Below the pieces are notes generated by a model. That model was given only the letters and a program-made list of their open reading frames with translations, was not told the origin of the DNA and did not search any database. From NCBI GenBank assembly GCA_003139545.1, contig PLJC01000018.1, positions 124,148 to 188,147 on the forward strand: 64,000 nucleotides of DNA, written 5' to 3'. Position 1 is the first letter of the stretch. Each line of letters opens with the position of its first letter. Below, one piece after another: positions 41,767 through 50,430 of this stretch. This DNA is from Actinomycetota bacterium (GTDB lineage Bacteria > Actinomycetota > Thermoleophilia > Gaiellales > Gaiellaceae). A program made the position numbers and the translations under genes.

Positions 41767-42069
41767 ATGGCAGCGACGGAGCCCCGACATTGGCCGACCC
41801 GAGAGCACCGAGACCTCTTCGAGACGGTCGTCTCGCTGCGGACGAAGGAGGAAGCCCAGAGCTTCCTCCGGGATCTCTGCACGCGCGCGGAGCTGGACGC
41901 GATGGCGCACCGGTGGCAGGTGGCGCGCCTCCTGGACGAGGGGCTGCCGTACCTGGAGGTCGCGCGGCGAGCGCACGCGTCGACGACGACGGTGACGCGC
42001 GTGGCGCAGTGGCTGCGTCGCGGCGAGGGCGGCTACCGGCTGGCGCTCCAGCGGCGGCGAAGATCCTGA
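41767..42069 (+). CDS. TrpR/YerC-family regulator, candidate his operon repressor (HisR-like)
   Basis: DNA-binding protein of 100 aa. The TrpR-superfamily helix-turn-helix is seen in FLRDLCTRAELDAMAHRWQVARLLDEG followed by LEVARRAHASTTTVTRVAQWL. In Bacillales a YerC-type protein has been predicted from comparative genomics to control histidine genes under the name HisR. Here the gene sits first in the his operon, with a perfect palindrome against its start codon and hisA on the other side, which supports autoregulated control of his genes. The effector is probably histidine (inference). The stop overlaps the likely hisG start. Confidence 0.82.
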   Translation: MAATEPRHWPTREHRDLFETVVSLRTKEEAQSFLRDLCTRAELDAMAHRWQVARLLDEGLPYLEVARRAHASTTTVTRVAQWLRRGEGGYRLALQRRRRS

Positions 42070-42896
42070 GGATCGCGGTCCCGTCGAAGGGTCGGCTGCG
42101 CGATCCCGCGATCGCGCTACTCGAGGACGCCGGCCTCGGGCCGGAGACGCCCGGCGACCGCGCGCTCGCGTTCCCGTGCCGCAACGCGCCGGTCGAGGCA
42201 CTGCTCGTGCGCGCCGACGACATCCCCGAGTACGTGCAGGACGGCGTCGTCGACTGCGGCATCACGGGTCTCGACATCGTCCGCGAGCGCGGTGCGAACG
42301 TCACGGAGCTGCAGCGCCTCGGCTTCGGCGCGTGCACGCTCGAGGCCGCAGTGCCGGAGGAGTCGGCGTTCGTCTCGCCCGAAGACCTCACGGGCGCGCG
42401 CATCGCGACGAGTTTCCCGCGGCTGGCGCAGGATCTGTTGCCCGTGCCGATCGCGCTCGTCGACGTGCACGGCTCTGTCGAGCTCGCGCCGCGACTCGGT
42501 CTTGCGGACGCGATCGTCGATCTCGTCTCGAGTGGGAGCACGCTGCGCACGAACGGCCTCCGTTCGATCGGCGTCCTGCTCGAGTCCGAGGCGGTGCTGA
42601 TCGGCCCGCCCGAACCGCATGCCGCGGCCGTCCAGCTCGCCGGCGTCTTTCGCAGCGTCGTCGACGCGCGGGGGATGCGCTACCTCATGCTGAATGCGCC
42701 CGAGGATGCGATCGACGCGATCTGCGCACTCGTCCCAGGCTCCCGCGCGCCGAGCGTGCTGCCCCTCTCCGAGCCCGGGATGGTGGCGGTGCACAGCCTC
42801 GTTCCCGCCGCCGACATCTGGCGCCTGCTCCCGGAGCTCGAGGGCGCGGGCGCATCGTCGATCCTCATCGTCCCCGTCGAACGGATGCTCGGATGA
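42066..42896 (+). CDS. hisG: ATP phosphoribosyltransferase, long form (HisG)
   Basis: First enzyme of histidine biosynthesis. About 276 aa: the catalytic part has LRIAVPSKGRLRDPAIALLEDAG, VDCGITGLDIV, RIATSFPRLAQD and VDLVSSGSTLRTNGL. The C-terminal regulatory domain ends in GMVAVHSLVPAADIWRLLPELEGAGASSILIVPVERML, so this is the histidine-inhibited HisG-L type and needs no HisZ. No ATG, GTG or TTG lies at the conserved N-terminus; the best start is CTG 42066, overlapping the regulator stop as CTGA. An in-frame GTG about 55 nt upstream is the alternative. Confidence 0.92.
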   Translation: MRIAVPSKGRLRDPAIALLEDAGLGPETPGDRALAFPCRNAPVEALLVRADDIPEYVQDGVVDCGITGLDIVRERGANVTELQRLGFGACTLEAAVPEESAFVSPEDLTGARIATSFPRLAQDLLPVPIALVDVHGSVELAPRLGLADAIVDLVSSGSTLRTNGLRSIGVLLESEAVLIGPPEPHAAAVQLAGVFRSVVDARGMRYLMLNAPEDAIDAICALVPGSRAPSVLPLSEPGMVAVHSLVPAADIWRLLPELEGAGASSILIVPVERMLG

Positions 42897-43867
42897 ACAT
42901 CGTCGAGGACGTCAAGGCGCGCGGCGCCGACGCGGTGCGCGAGTGGGCCATGCGCCTCGACGGCGTCGAGCCCGCGCGCGCGGAGCCGTCGGGCGACCTT
43001 CCGGAGGAGGCGGTGCTGGCGCTCGCCGACCGTGTGCGCCGCTGGCACGAAGTGCAGCGGCCGGCCGACGTGCGGCTCGAGGTCGAGCCCGGCGTCGAGC
43101 TCGAGCGCCGCTGGATCCCGCTCGATTCCGTCGGCGTGTACGTGCCGCGCGGGCTCGTCTCGACGCTCGTCATGTGCGCAGTACCCGCGCAGGTCGCAGG
43201 CGTGCGGCGCCTCGTCGTCTGTACGCCGCCCGAGGGTGCGGGCCTCGTTGCGCGCGCCGCGGAGCTGCTCGGCATCGACGAGGTGTGGGCAATCGGCGGG
43301 CCGCAGGCGATCGGCTACCTCGCGTACGTCGAACGCGTGGACAAGATCGTCGGACCGGGAGGCCCGTACGTGAACGACGCGAAGCTCGCGGTCGCGCGCG
43401 ACGTCGCCATCGACCTGCCGGCAGGGCCGTCGGAAGTTGTGGTTGTGCTCGGCGCGGGCGGCGACCGCCGGCTCGCCGAGCTCGAGGTCGCGGCACAGGC
43501 CGAGCACGGGCACGAAGCCGTCTGCCGCATCGTCTCCACGCTGGAGGAGGCGGAGGCGATCGCGCCCGAGCACCTCGTGTTGCTCGGCGACGCGGAGGCG
43601 CTCGCACCGCGTGTGCGCAACGCCGGCGCCGTCTTCGTCGGCGAGTGGTCGCCGGTGGCGAGCGGCGATCTCGGCACCGGCGCGAATCATGTGCTTCCGA
43701 CGGGCGGCTGGGCGCGTCGCGTCGGCGGCCTCGGCCTGGAGGCGTTCCTCAAGCCGATCACCGTCCAGCGGCTCACGGAGGAGGGACTGGCTCGCGTCCG
43801 GCCGACGGTGGAGGCGCTTGCAGCGCTCGAGGGGTTGCCCGCGCACGCCGAGGCGGTGCAGCGATGA
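42893..43867 (+). CDS. hisD: Histidinol dehydrogenase, compact form (HisD)
   Basis: Zn-dependent enzyme that oxidises histidinol to histidine in two steps. It shows LDSVGVYVPRGLVSTLVMCAVPAQVAGV, IGGPQAIGYLAY, KIVGPGGPYVNDAK, DLPAGPSEV, the metal and substrate residues AAQAEHGHEA, IAPEHL, GDLGTGANHVLPTGGWAR and the final His in GLPAHAEAV. At 324 aa it is about 100 residues below the usual ~430, with losses in the N-terminal region and around the PGGxAxYPS loop. The catalytic residues seem retained. It overlaps hisG (ATGA) and the hisC-hisB fusion. Confidence 0.93.
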   Translation: MNIVEDVKARGADAVREWAMRLDGVEPARAEPSGDLPEEAVLALADRVRRWHEVQRPADVRLEVEPGVELERRWIPLDSVGVYVPRGLVSTLVMCAVPAQVAGVRRLVVCTPPEGAGLVARAAELLGIDEVWAIGGPQAIGYLAYVERVDKIVGPGGPYVNDAKLAVARDVAIDLPAGPSEVVVVLGAGGDRRLAELEVAAQAEHGHEAVCRIVSTLEEAEAIAPEHLVLLGDAEALAPRVRNAGAVFVGEWSPVASGDLGTGANHVLPTGGWARRVGGLGLEAFLKPITVQRLTEEGLARVRPTVEALAALEGLPAHAEAVQR

Positions 43868-45375
43868 GAGCGCTCTCGTCCGAGTTCGCCGAGTACCAGT
43901 GGGCGCCGTCGACGGCCGAGCTCGCGCGCCGCGCGGGGCTCGACCCGGTGCAGATCATGCGGTTCGACGGCAACGTCCCTCCGCTGCCGCTCCCGAGCTC
44001 GCGCCCCGCGGCAATCGCGTCGGCGCTCGCGCGCGTGAACGAATACGCGCACGGCGGCCACCCGTTCATCCGCGAGGCGATCGCCGAGTACGCGGGCGTC
44101 GAGACCGAGAACGTGGTCCTTGGTGCCGGCGCGGACGACCTCATCCTGCTCGTCGCGCGCTCGTTCGCGGGCCCCGGCGACACCGTTGCGATCCCGTCCT
44201 CGCCGACGTACCCGCTGTTCCGCGTCGCCGCCCAGCTCGCCGGCGCGGAGGTCGGCGACGAGGCGCCTGTCCTGACATTCGCATGCCGGCCCGGGAATCC
44301 GACCGGCGCGCTCGAGCCGCTCCCGTCCGCGCGCCCGCTCGCCGTCGACGAGGCGTACTTCGAGTACGCAGACGATCCCGGTGCGGTCGGGCTGATCGAC
44401 GACGGCGTCGTCGTTCTCAGGACGTTCTCGAAGATCTTCGCGCTCGCGGGCGCGCGCATCGGCTACGCGCTCGCATCGCGGGACGTCGCCGCCGAGCTGA
44501 ACGCGCGGCAGGCGCCGGAGCCCGTGTCGTCACTCTCGGTCGCGCTCGCACTCGCCGCGCTCGCGTCGCCGCCGGACCCGGCACCCGTCATCGAGGAGCG
44601 CGAGCGCCTCGCCGCAGAGCTGCGCGGGCTCGGCTTCGCCCCGCTGCCGTCGCGCGCCAACTTCGTCTACGTGCCGGTCGCCGATCCCGGCGCGGCCGCG
44701 GCCACGCTGCTCGCCACCGGGTGCGTCGTGCGCGTGTTCGAGGACGCCGTTCGCATCTCCGTGCGCGACCGCGAAGACGACGACCTCCTCCTCGCCGCGC
44801 TCGCCGGCGAGCCGCCCGCGCAGAAGCGCCGCGCCCGTTACGTGCGAACGACCGTCGAGACGACCCTGCGCGTGCGACTCGCGCTCGACGGCGCCAGCCG
44901 CGTGCGTGTCGGTACGGGCGCCGGGCTCTACGACCATTTCCTGGAGCAGCTCGCGTTCCATGCGGGCTTCGACCTTGTGCTCGAAGGCAACGGCGATCTC
45001 GAGACCGGCGCCCACCACACCGCCGAAGACGCGGCGATCGCCCTCGGCGAGGCGTTCGACCGTGCGCTCGGCGACCGTAAGGGGATCGCGCGCTACGGCG
45101 ACGCGGTCGTGGTCATGGATGACGCGCGTGCGAGCGCCGCTGTCGATCTCGGCGGCCGCCCGCATACGAAGATCGTCATCGATCCCGCCGTCGGCCTTGC
45201 GCCGCACGTGCTGGCGAGCTTCGCGAACAACGCACGCATCGGCTTGCACGTCGAGTCGACCGGCGACGACGCGCACCACGTCGCCGAGGCGGCGTACAAG
45301 GCGACCGGCCGTGCGCTCCGCGCCGCGATCCGGAGCGAGAGCGACGTGCTTCCGTCCACGAAGGGCCTGATGTGA
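43864..45375 (+). CDS. hisCB: Fused histidinol-phosphate aminotransferase and imidazoleglycerol-phosphate dehydratase (HisC-HisB)
   Basis: One uninterrupted reading frame of 503 aa encodes two enzymes. Residues 1 to about 320 are a PLP aminotransferase: RFDGNVPPLPLP, VVLGAGADDLILL, PSSPTYPLF, CRPGNPTG, DEAYFEY and the PLP Lys in TFSKIFALAGARIGYA. Residues from about 327 on are a complete dehydratase: TTVETTLRVRLALDG, YDHFLEQLAFHAGFDL, HHTAEDAAIALGEAF, RYGDAVVVMDDA, and HHVAEAAYKATGRAL, with both His-rich metal sites. A GTG at 44842 could start HisB internally, but no stop separates the halves. HisB is usually separate or fused to a phosphatase, so this pairing is unusual. Confidence 0.93.
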   Translation: MRALSSEFAEYQWAPSTAELARRAGLDPVQIMRFDGNVPPLPLPSSRPAAIASALARVNEYAHGGHPFIREAIAEYAGVETENVVLGAGADDLILLVARSFAGPGDTVAIPSSPTYPLFRVAAQLAGAEVGDEAPVLTFACRPGNPTGALEPLPSARPLAVDEAYFEYADDPGAVGLIDDGVVVLRTFSKIFALAGARIGYALASRDVAAELNARQAPEPVSSLSVALALAALASPPDPAPVIEERERLAAELRGLGFAPLPSRANFVYVPVADPGAAAATLLATGCVVRVFEDAVRISVRDREDDDLLLAALAGEPPAQKRRARYVRTTVETTLRVRLALDGASRVRVGTGAGLYDHFLEQLAFHAGFDLVLEGNGDLETGAHHTAEDAAIALGEAFDRALGDRKGIARYGDAVVVMDDARASAAVDLGGRPHTKIVIDPAVGLAPHVLASFANNARIGLHVESTGDDAHHVAEAAYKATGRALRAAIRSESDVLPSTKGLM

Positions 45376-45905
45376 AGACCGTCGCGATCGCGCGCTACGG
45401 CGCCGGCAACGTCCGCTCCGTCGAGCTCGCTGTCCGCCGCCTCGGAGCGGAGATGACGGACGACCTCGAGCGCGCAGACCTGGCGGTGCTCCCCGGCGTC
45501 GGCTCCGCCCGGTCGGCGATGGACGGGCTCGGTCCGGCGGCCGACGTCTTGCGCGCACGCCAGGCGGCAGGCCGGCCGATCCTCGGCATCTGCCTGGGCC
45601 TCCAGCTCGCACTCGACGAGAGCGAGGAGGACGGCGGCGTCGCGGGGCTCGGGATCGTGCCGGGCCGCGCCGTGCGGCTGCAGGCGGAGCGCGTGCCGCG
45701 CATCGGCTGGGCGACGGTCGACCCCGGCGGGGAGGCGTACTGGTTCGCGCACTCGTACGAGGCGGTGACCGATGCGACGGTGGCGACGAGCGAGGGTCAC
45801 GCCGCGATCGTCGAGCACGGCTCCTTCGTCGGCGTGCAGTTCCATCCCGAGAAGAGCGGCGTCGCCGGTCAACGGTTTCTGGAGCAATGCCTCTCCCGCG
45901 GCTGA
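45372..45905 (+). CDS. hisH: Imidazole glycerol phosphate synthase glutaminase subunit (HisH)
   Basis: Class I glutamine amidotransferase supplying ammonia to HisF. The 177-aa protein has VLPGVGSARSAMDGL, nucleophile Cys in GICLGLQLALDES, and the His-Glu pair in [19 protein letters not shown]. It is slightly shorter than the usual ~200 aa. The GTG start overlaps the hisC-hisB stop, and its last 19 nt overlap hisF, consistent with equal production of the two synthase subunits. Confidence 0.94.
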   Translation: MKTVAIARYGAGNVRSVELAVRRLGAEMTDDLERADLAVLPGVGSARSAMDGLGPAADVLRARQAAGRPILGICLGLQLALDESEEDGGVAGLGIVPGRAVRLQAERVPRIGWATVDPGGEAYWFAHSYEAVTDATVATSEGHAAIVEHGSFVGVQFHPEKSGVAGQRFLEQCLSRG

Positions 45906-46621
45906 TCCCGTGTCTCGACGTGGCCGGCGGGCGCGTCGTCAAGGGCGTGCGCTTCCGGCAGCTGCGGGACGTCGGCGATCCGGTCGAGCTCGGTGCGGCC
46001 TACTCCGACGGCGGCGCAGATGAGCTCGTGTTCCTCGACATCTCTGCCACCATCACGTCGACGGTCGCGGCGGCCGGCGTCGCCGCGCGCGTTGCCGAGC
46101 ACGTGACCATTCCCTTCACCTTCGGCGGCGGTATCCGATCGGTCGCGGATGCAACCGTGCTGCTCGAGGCGGGCGCGGACAAGATCAGCGTCAACTCGGC
46201 GGCGCTCGCGCGTCCTGAGTTGATCGAGGAGCTCGCACGTGCGCTCGGGAGCCAGGCGGTCGTCGTTGCGATCGACACGGAAGGCGGGCGCGTGCGCTCG
46301 CACGCCGCAACGCGTGACGCTGCGCGCGACACGGTCGCGTGGGCGCAGGAGTGCGAGCAGCGCGGCGCAGGCGAACTGCTCGTCACGTCGATCGATCGCG
46401 ACGGGACGCAGGACGGCTACGACCTCGAGCAGCTCGCCGCCTTGCGCGATGCGGTCTCGCTGCCGGTGATCGCGTCCGGCGGGGCCGGCAATGCGCAGCA
46501 CGTCGCCGACGCGCTCCAGGTTTCGCAGGCAGCGCTTCTCGCTTCCATTCTCCACGAGAACCCCGCGCGGCTGGTTTCGCTGCGAGCGGAGCTGAAGGAG
46601 CTCGGCGTATGCCTTCGCTGA
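45887..46621 (+). CDS. hisF: Imidazole glycerol phosphate synthase cyclase subunit (HisF)
   Basis: TIM-barrel cyclase of 244 aa that makes imidazole glycerol phosphate and AICAR. It has [18 protein letters not shown] with the first catalytic Asp, [57 protein letters not shown] with the second catalytic Asp, and [11 protein letters not shown]. It overlaps hisH by 19 nt and hisIE by 13 nt. Confidence 0.96.
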   Translation: MPLPRLIPCLDVAGGRVVKGVRFRQLRDVGDPVELGAAYSDGGADELVFLDISATITSTVAAAGVAARVAEHVTIPFTFGGGIRSVADATVLLEAGADKISVNSAALARPELIEELARALGSQAVVVAIDTEGGRVRSHAATRDAARDTVAWAQECEQRGAGELLVTSIDRDGTQDGYDLEQLAALRDAVSLPVIASGGAGNAQHVADALQVSQAALLASILHENPARLVSLRAELKELGVCLR

Positions 46622-47151
46622 AGGCGGCGATCGTGCAGGACGCCGGCGACGGCCGCGTGCTCATGCTCGCCTGGATGGACGCCGAGGCGGAGCGGCTGAC
46701 GCGCGAGACCGGCGAGGCATGGTTCTGGAGCCGCTCGCGCGAAAAGCTATGGCGCAAGGGCGAGACGTCGGGGAACGTGCTCGCGGTGGAGGAGATCCGC
46801 GACGACTGCGACGGCGACGCGCTGCTGCTGCGCGTTCGACCGGCGGGGCCGGTGTGCCACACGGGCGCGCGCTCGTGCTTCGCACCTGCGCTCTGGCGGA
46901 CGGTCTCGGAGCGCAAGAAGGAGCGGCCCGAGGGCTCGTACGTCGTCTCGCTCCTCGACGCCGGCGTCGCGCGGTGTGCGCAGAAGGTTGGCGAGGAGGC
47001 GGTCGAGACGGGCCTCGCAGCCGTTTCCGGCGACCGCGAGGCACTCGTCTCCGAGGCGGCCGACCTCGTGTTCCACCTGTACGTGCTGCTCGCGGCCGCC
47101 GGCGTCGACGTCGCAGACGTCGAGGACGAGCTCGCGCGCCGCGCCGAATAG
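46609..47151 (+). CDS. hisIE: Bifunctional phosphoribosyl-AMP cyclohydrolase / phosphoribosyl-ATP pyrophosphatase (HisIE)
   Basis: Fusion of 180 aa catalysing steps 2 and 3 of the pathway. The HisI part has [39 protein letters not shown] and metal Cys/Asp residues in [12 protein letters not shown] and [12 protein letters not shown]. The HisE part (about residue 100 on) is the helical pyrophosphatase with [13 protein letters not shown] and [14 protein letters not shown]. The HisIE fusion is common. Its TAG stop starts the -10-like TAGAGT just before hutH, so the biosynthetic genes abut the degradative ones. Confidence 0.95.
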   Translation: MPSLKAAIVQDAGDGRVLMLAWMDAEAERLTRETGEAWFWSRSREKLWRKGETSGNVLAVEEIRDDCDGDALLLRVRPAGPVCHTGARSCFAPALWRTVSERKKERPEGSYVVSLLDAGVARCAQKVGEEAVETGLAAVSGDREALVSEAADLVFHLYVLLAAAGVDVADVEDELARRAE

Positions 47152-47154
47152 AGT
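47149..47154 (+). promoter_or_regulatory. -10-like TAGAGT before hutH, fused to the hisIE stop
   Basis: TAG stop of hisIE plus AGT gives TAGAGT; exactly 6 nt then the hutH GTG. If real, hutH can be transcribed without a leader, apart from the his operon. No -35 is obvious. Confidence 0.45.
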
Positions 47155-47160
47155 CCCTCT

Positions 47161-48675
47161 GTGCCTCCGGTCGCCCTTACCGGCGACGACCTGACCGTCG
47201 CCGACGTCTGGGCCGTCGCCGTCGAACGTCGGCCGACCGAGCTGACCGACGCCGCACGCGAGAAGATGCGCGCCGCCCGTGACGTGGTCGAGCGTGCGGC
47301 GCACGGCACCCACGAGCACACGTACGGCGTCAACACCGGCTTCGGCCGCTTCGTCTCGCAGTCGATTCCGGAAGAGCTGACCGAGGAGCTGCAGCTGCGC
47401 CTGCTGCGGTCGCACGCCTGCGGCGTCGGCGAGCCGTATCCGGAGGAGATCGTGCGCGCGGCGATGCTCCTGCGCGCGAACACCCTGGCGAAGGGGAACT
47501 CCGGCGCGCATGTCGCGACGGTCGAGCTTCTGCTCGCGTGCCTCGACCGCGGCATCGTCCCGGTCGTTCCGGCGCGGGGGAGCGTCGGCGCGTCCGGCGA
47601 CCTCGCTCCGCTCGCACATCTCGCGCTTCCGCTCGTTGGGGAGGGCGAGGCGTTTCTCGACGGCGAGCGCATGCCGGGCCTCGAAGCGCTGACGCGCGTC
47701 GGTCTCGAGCCGGTGCAACTCGCCGCGAAGGAGGGTCTCTCGCTCATCAACGGCACCCAGTTCATGGCCGCGTTCACCGCCCTCGGGCTCGTGCGCGCGC
47801 GGAGGCTCGCGCACGCCGCCGACGTCGCGTGCGCGCAGTCGCTCGAGGCGCTGCAGGGATCGCGTACGTCGTTCCTGCCGGCGATCCACGTGCTTCGCCC
47901 TCTGCGCGGGCAAGCGGCGTCCGCGGCACACGTGATCGAGTTGCTCGAAGGCTCCGCGATCATCGAGTCGCACCGCTGGTGCGACAAGGTGCAGGATGCG
48001 TACTCGCTGCGCTGCGCGCCGCAGGTGCACGGCGCGTCACGCGACCTGCTCGACTACATCGATTACACAATCTCCGTCGAGCTGAACGCGGCGACCGACA
48101 ACCCGCTCGTGCTCGTCGAGCAGGACGCGCTCGTCTCGAACGGCAACTTCCACGGCCAGCCGCTCGCCTTCGCGCTCGACGTTATGGCGATGGCGACGGC
48201 CGAGCTCGCATCCATCTCCGAGCGGCGCGTGGAACGGCTCGTCAACCCGAACCTGTCCGACGGCCTGCCCGCATTCCTGACGAGCGAGGGCGGGCTCAAC
48301 AGCGGGTTCATGATTCCCCAGTACGTGGCCGCATCGCTCGTCTCGGAGAACAAGGTGCTCGCGCATCCGGCGTCGGTGGATTCGATCCCGACGAGCGCCG
48401 GGCAGGAGGATCACGTGTCGATGGGAAACGCGGCGGGACTCAAGGCGTGGCAGGTGCTTGCGAACTGCGAGAACGCGCTCGCCATCGAGCTGCTCGCCGG
48501 CGCGCAGGGCGTCGAATTCCTTGCGCCGCTGGAGCCCGGGGTCGGCGTGCGCGCTGCGCGTGCATTCGTTCGGGAGCTCTCGCCGCGACTGAAGGACGAC
48601 CGCTCTCTCGCTCCCGATATCGAGGCCGTGGCTGCAGCGATTCGTGACGGCTCGCTCGAGAAGGCCGTCGGGTGA
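47161..48675 (+). CDS. hutH: Histidine ammonia-lyase
   Basis: Deaminates histidine to urocanate, first step of degradation. The 504-aa protein contains the MIO cofactor triad Ala-Ser-Gly in [23 protein letters not shown], the YGVNTGFG loop, [11 protein letters not shown], and [18 protein letters not shown]. The start is GTG 47161, only 9 bp after hisIE on the same strand, with no terminator between. It overlaps hutU (GTGA). Confidence 0.96.
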   Translation: MPPVALTGDDLTVADVWAVAVERRPTELTDAAREKMRAARDVVERAAHGTHEHTYGVNTGFGRFVSQSIPEELTEELQLRLLRSHACGVGEPYPEEIVRAAMLLRANTLAKGNSGAHVATVELLLACLDRGIVPVVPARGSVGASGDLAPLAHLALPLVGEGEAFLDGERMPGLEALTRVGLEPVQLAAKEGLSLINGTQFMAAFTALGLVRARRLAHAADVACAQSLEALQGSRTSFLPAIHVLRPLRGQAASAAHVIELLEGSAIIESHRWCDKVQDAYSLRCAPQVHGASRDLLDYIDYTISVELNAATDNPLVLVEQDALVSNGNFHGQPLAFALDVMAMATAELASISERRVERLVNPNLSDGLPAFLTSEGGLNSGFMIPQYVAASLVSENKVLAHPASVDSIPTSAGQEDHVSMGNAAGLKAWQVLANCENALAIELLAGAQGVEFLAPLEPGVGVRAARAFVRELSPRLKDDRSLAPDIEAVAAAIRDGSLEKAVG

Positions 48676-50366
48676 GCGTCACGACCTCGCGCGTCGAAGC
48701 GCTGTGCGGCGACCTGTCGCGCATCCGTGCACCGCGCGGCACGACGCTCAACGCGCGGCAGTGGTCGACCGAGGCGCCGCTGCGCATGCTGTTGAACAAC
48801 CTCGATGCCGAGGTGGCCGAGAAGCCGGAGGAGCTCATCGTCTACGGCGGCTCGGGGAAGGCGGCGCGCAACCACGAGGCGCTGCGCGCGATCGTCGCGA
48901 CGCTGCTCGAGCTCGGGCCGGACGAGACGCTCCTCGTCCAGTCGGGCAAGCCCGTCGGCGTGCTCGCGACGCACGAGGGCGCGCCGCGCGTCCTCATCGC
49001 CAACTCGCTGCTCGTTCCGCGCTGGGCGACGTGGGACGAGTTCCGCCGCCTCGAGGCGCTCGGCCTGACGATGTTCGGGCAGATGACAGCGGGGTCGTGG
49101 ATCTATATCGGCACGCAGGGGATCCTCCAGGGCACGTACCAGACGTTCGCCGCCGCCGGCGAGAAGCACTTCGGCGAGCCGCACCTGCGCGGTCGCACGA
49201 TCCTGACGGCGGGGCTCGGCGGTATGGGCGGTGCGCAGCCGCTCGCGGGCACGATGGCGGGCGCGGCGATCCTCTGCGTCGAGGTCGACCCACATCGCAT
49301 CGAGCGGCGACTCGAGACGCGGTACCTCGACGAGGCGACGGACTCACTCGACGACGCGCTCGCACGCATACGCGCGGCCGCCGCCGAAAAGCGTGCACTG
49401 TCGGTCGGGCTGCTCGGGAACGCCGCCGACGTCGTGCCGCTTCTTGCCGCGCGCGGCGAGCACTTCGATCTCGTCACCGACCAGACCGCCGCGCACGACC
49501 CGCTGAACGGGTACGTGCCGAGCGGGTACACCGTCGACGAGGCGACAACGTTGCGCACGTCCGATCCGGACGAGTACCTGCGACTCGCGCGTGCGTCGAT
49601 CGCGATGCACGTCGAGGGCATGCTCGAGTACGTCCGGCGCGGTGCGTATGTTTTCGATTATGGCAACAACCTGCGAGGGGAGGCCCGTGAAGCCGGCGTA
49701 GCGGAGGCCTTCTCATACCCGGGCTTCGTCCCGGCCTATATCCGGCCGCTGTTCTGTCGCGGGATCGGGCCGTTTCGCTGGGCGGTGCTGTCCGGGGACC
49801 CGGCCGACATCGCGACGATCGACGAGACGTTGCAGAGGCTGTTCCCGGACGACGCGCTTCTGCAGCGGTGGCTCGAGCTTGCACCGGGTCGCGTCGCATT
49901 CCAGGGGCTGCCGGCGCGCATCTGCTGGCTCGGCTTCGGCGACCGCGCGAAGGCGGGGCTCGCGATCAACGAGCTCGTGCGCAACGGGACCGTGAAGGCG
50001 CCCGTCGTCATCGGGCGCGACCACCTCGACGCGGGATCCGTCGCGTCGCCCTACCGCGAGACCGAATCGATGCGCGACGGCTCGGACGCGATCGCCGACT
50101 GGCCGATCCTCAATGCGCTCGTCAACGTCGCCGCGGGCGCGACCTGGGTGAGCGTGCACCACGGCGGAGGCGTCGGGATCGGCAACGCGATCCACGCGGG
50201 CATGGTCGTCGTCGCCGACGGCACCGACGACGCGGCGGAACGGCTCGAGCGCGTGCTCACGACCGACCCGGGCACCGGTGTGCTCCGCCATGCGGACGCC
50301 GGTTACCCCGAGGCGATCGAGATGGCGCAAGAGCATGGGCTGCGACTGCCCATGCGGGAGGCGTAA
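48672..50366 (+). CDS. hutU: Urocanate hydratase (urocanase)
   Basis: NAD-dependent enzyme converting urocanate to imidazolonepropionate. The 564-aa protein, normal in length, has [44 protein letters not shown] (NAD binding), [45 protein letters not shown] and [20 protein letters not shown]. It overlaps hutH at the start. hutI is separated from it by a five-gene cassette. Confidence 0.97.
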   Translation: MSVTTSRVEALCGDLSRIRAPRGTTLNARQWSTEAPLRMLLNNLDAEVAEKPEELIVYGGSGKAARNHEALRAIVATLLELGPDETLLVQSGKPVGVLATHEGAPRVLIANSLLVPRWATWDEFRRLEALGLTMFGQMTAGSWIYIGTQGILQGTYQTFAAAGEKHFGEPHLRGRTILTAGLGGMGGAQPLAGTMAGAAILCVEVDPHRIERRLETRYLDEATDSLDDALARIRAAAAEKRALSVGLLGNAADVVPLLAARGEHFDLVTDQTAAHDPLNGYVPSGYTVDEATTLRTSDPDEYLRLARASIAMHVEGMLEYVRRGAYVFDYGNNLRGEAREAGVAEAFSYPGFVPAYIRPLFCRGIGPFRWAVLSGDPADIATIDETLQRLFPDDALLQRWLELAPGRVAFQGLPARICWLGFGDRAKAGLAINELVRNGTVKAPVVIGRDHLDAGSVASPYRETESMRDGSDAIADWPILNALVNVAAGATWVSVHHGGGVGIGNAIHAGMVVVADGTDDAAERLERVLTTDPGTGVLRHADAGYPEAIEMAQEHGLRLPMREA

Positions 50367-50368
50367 AG

Positions 50369-50400
50369 CTCACAGGACACTCACAGGTGGCGCTCACAGG
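50369..50400 (+). promoter_or_regulatory. Triple CTCACAGG direct repeat upstream of apbE
   Basis: CTCACAGG occurs at 50369-50376, 50380-50387 and 50393-50400. The first two are 11 bp apart, the spacing typical of OmpR/PhoP-family binding sites, and the core resembles the mycobacterial PhoP half-site TCACAGC. The array fills the 64-bp gap before apbE, so it likely controls the electron-transfer cassette. Confidence 0.6.
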
Positions 50401-50430
50401 CGGCTTATGGCGCGTGGCGAAACTCGCACC

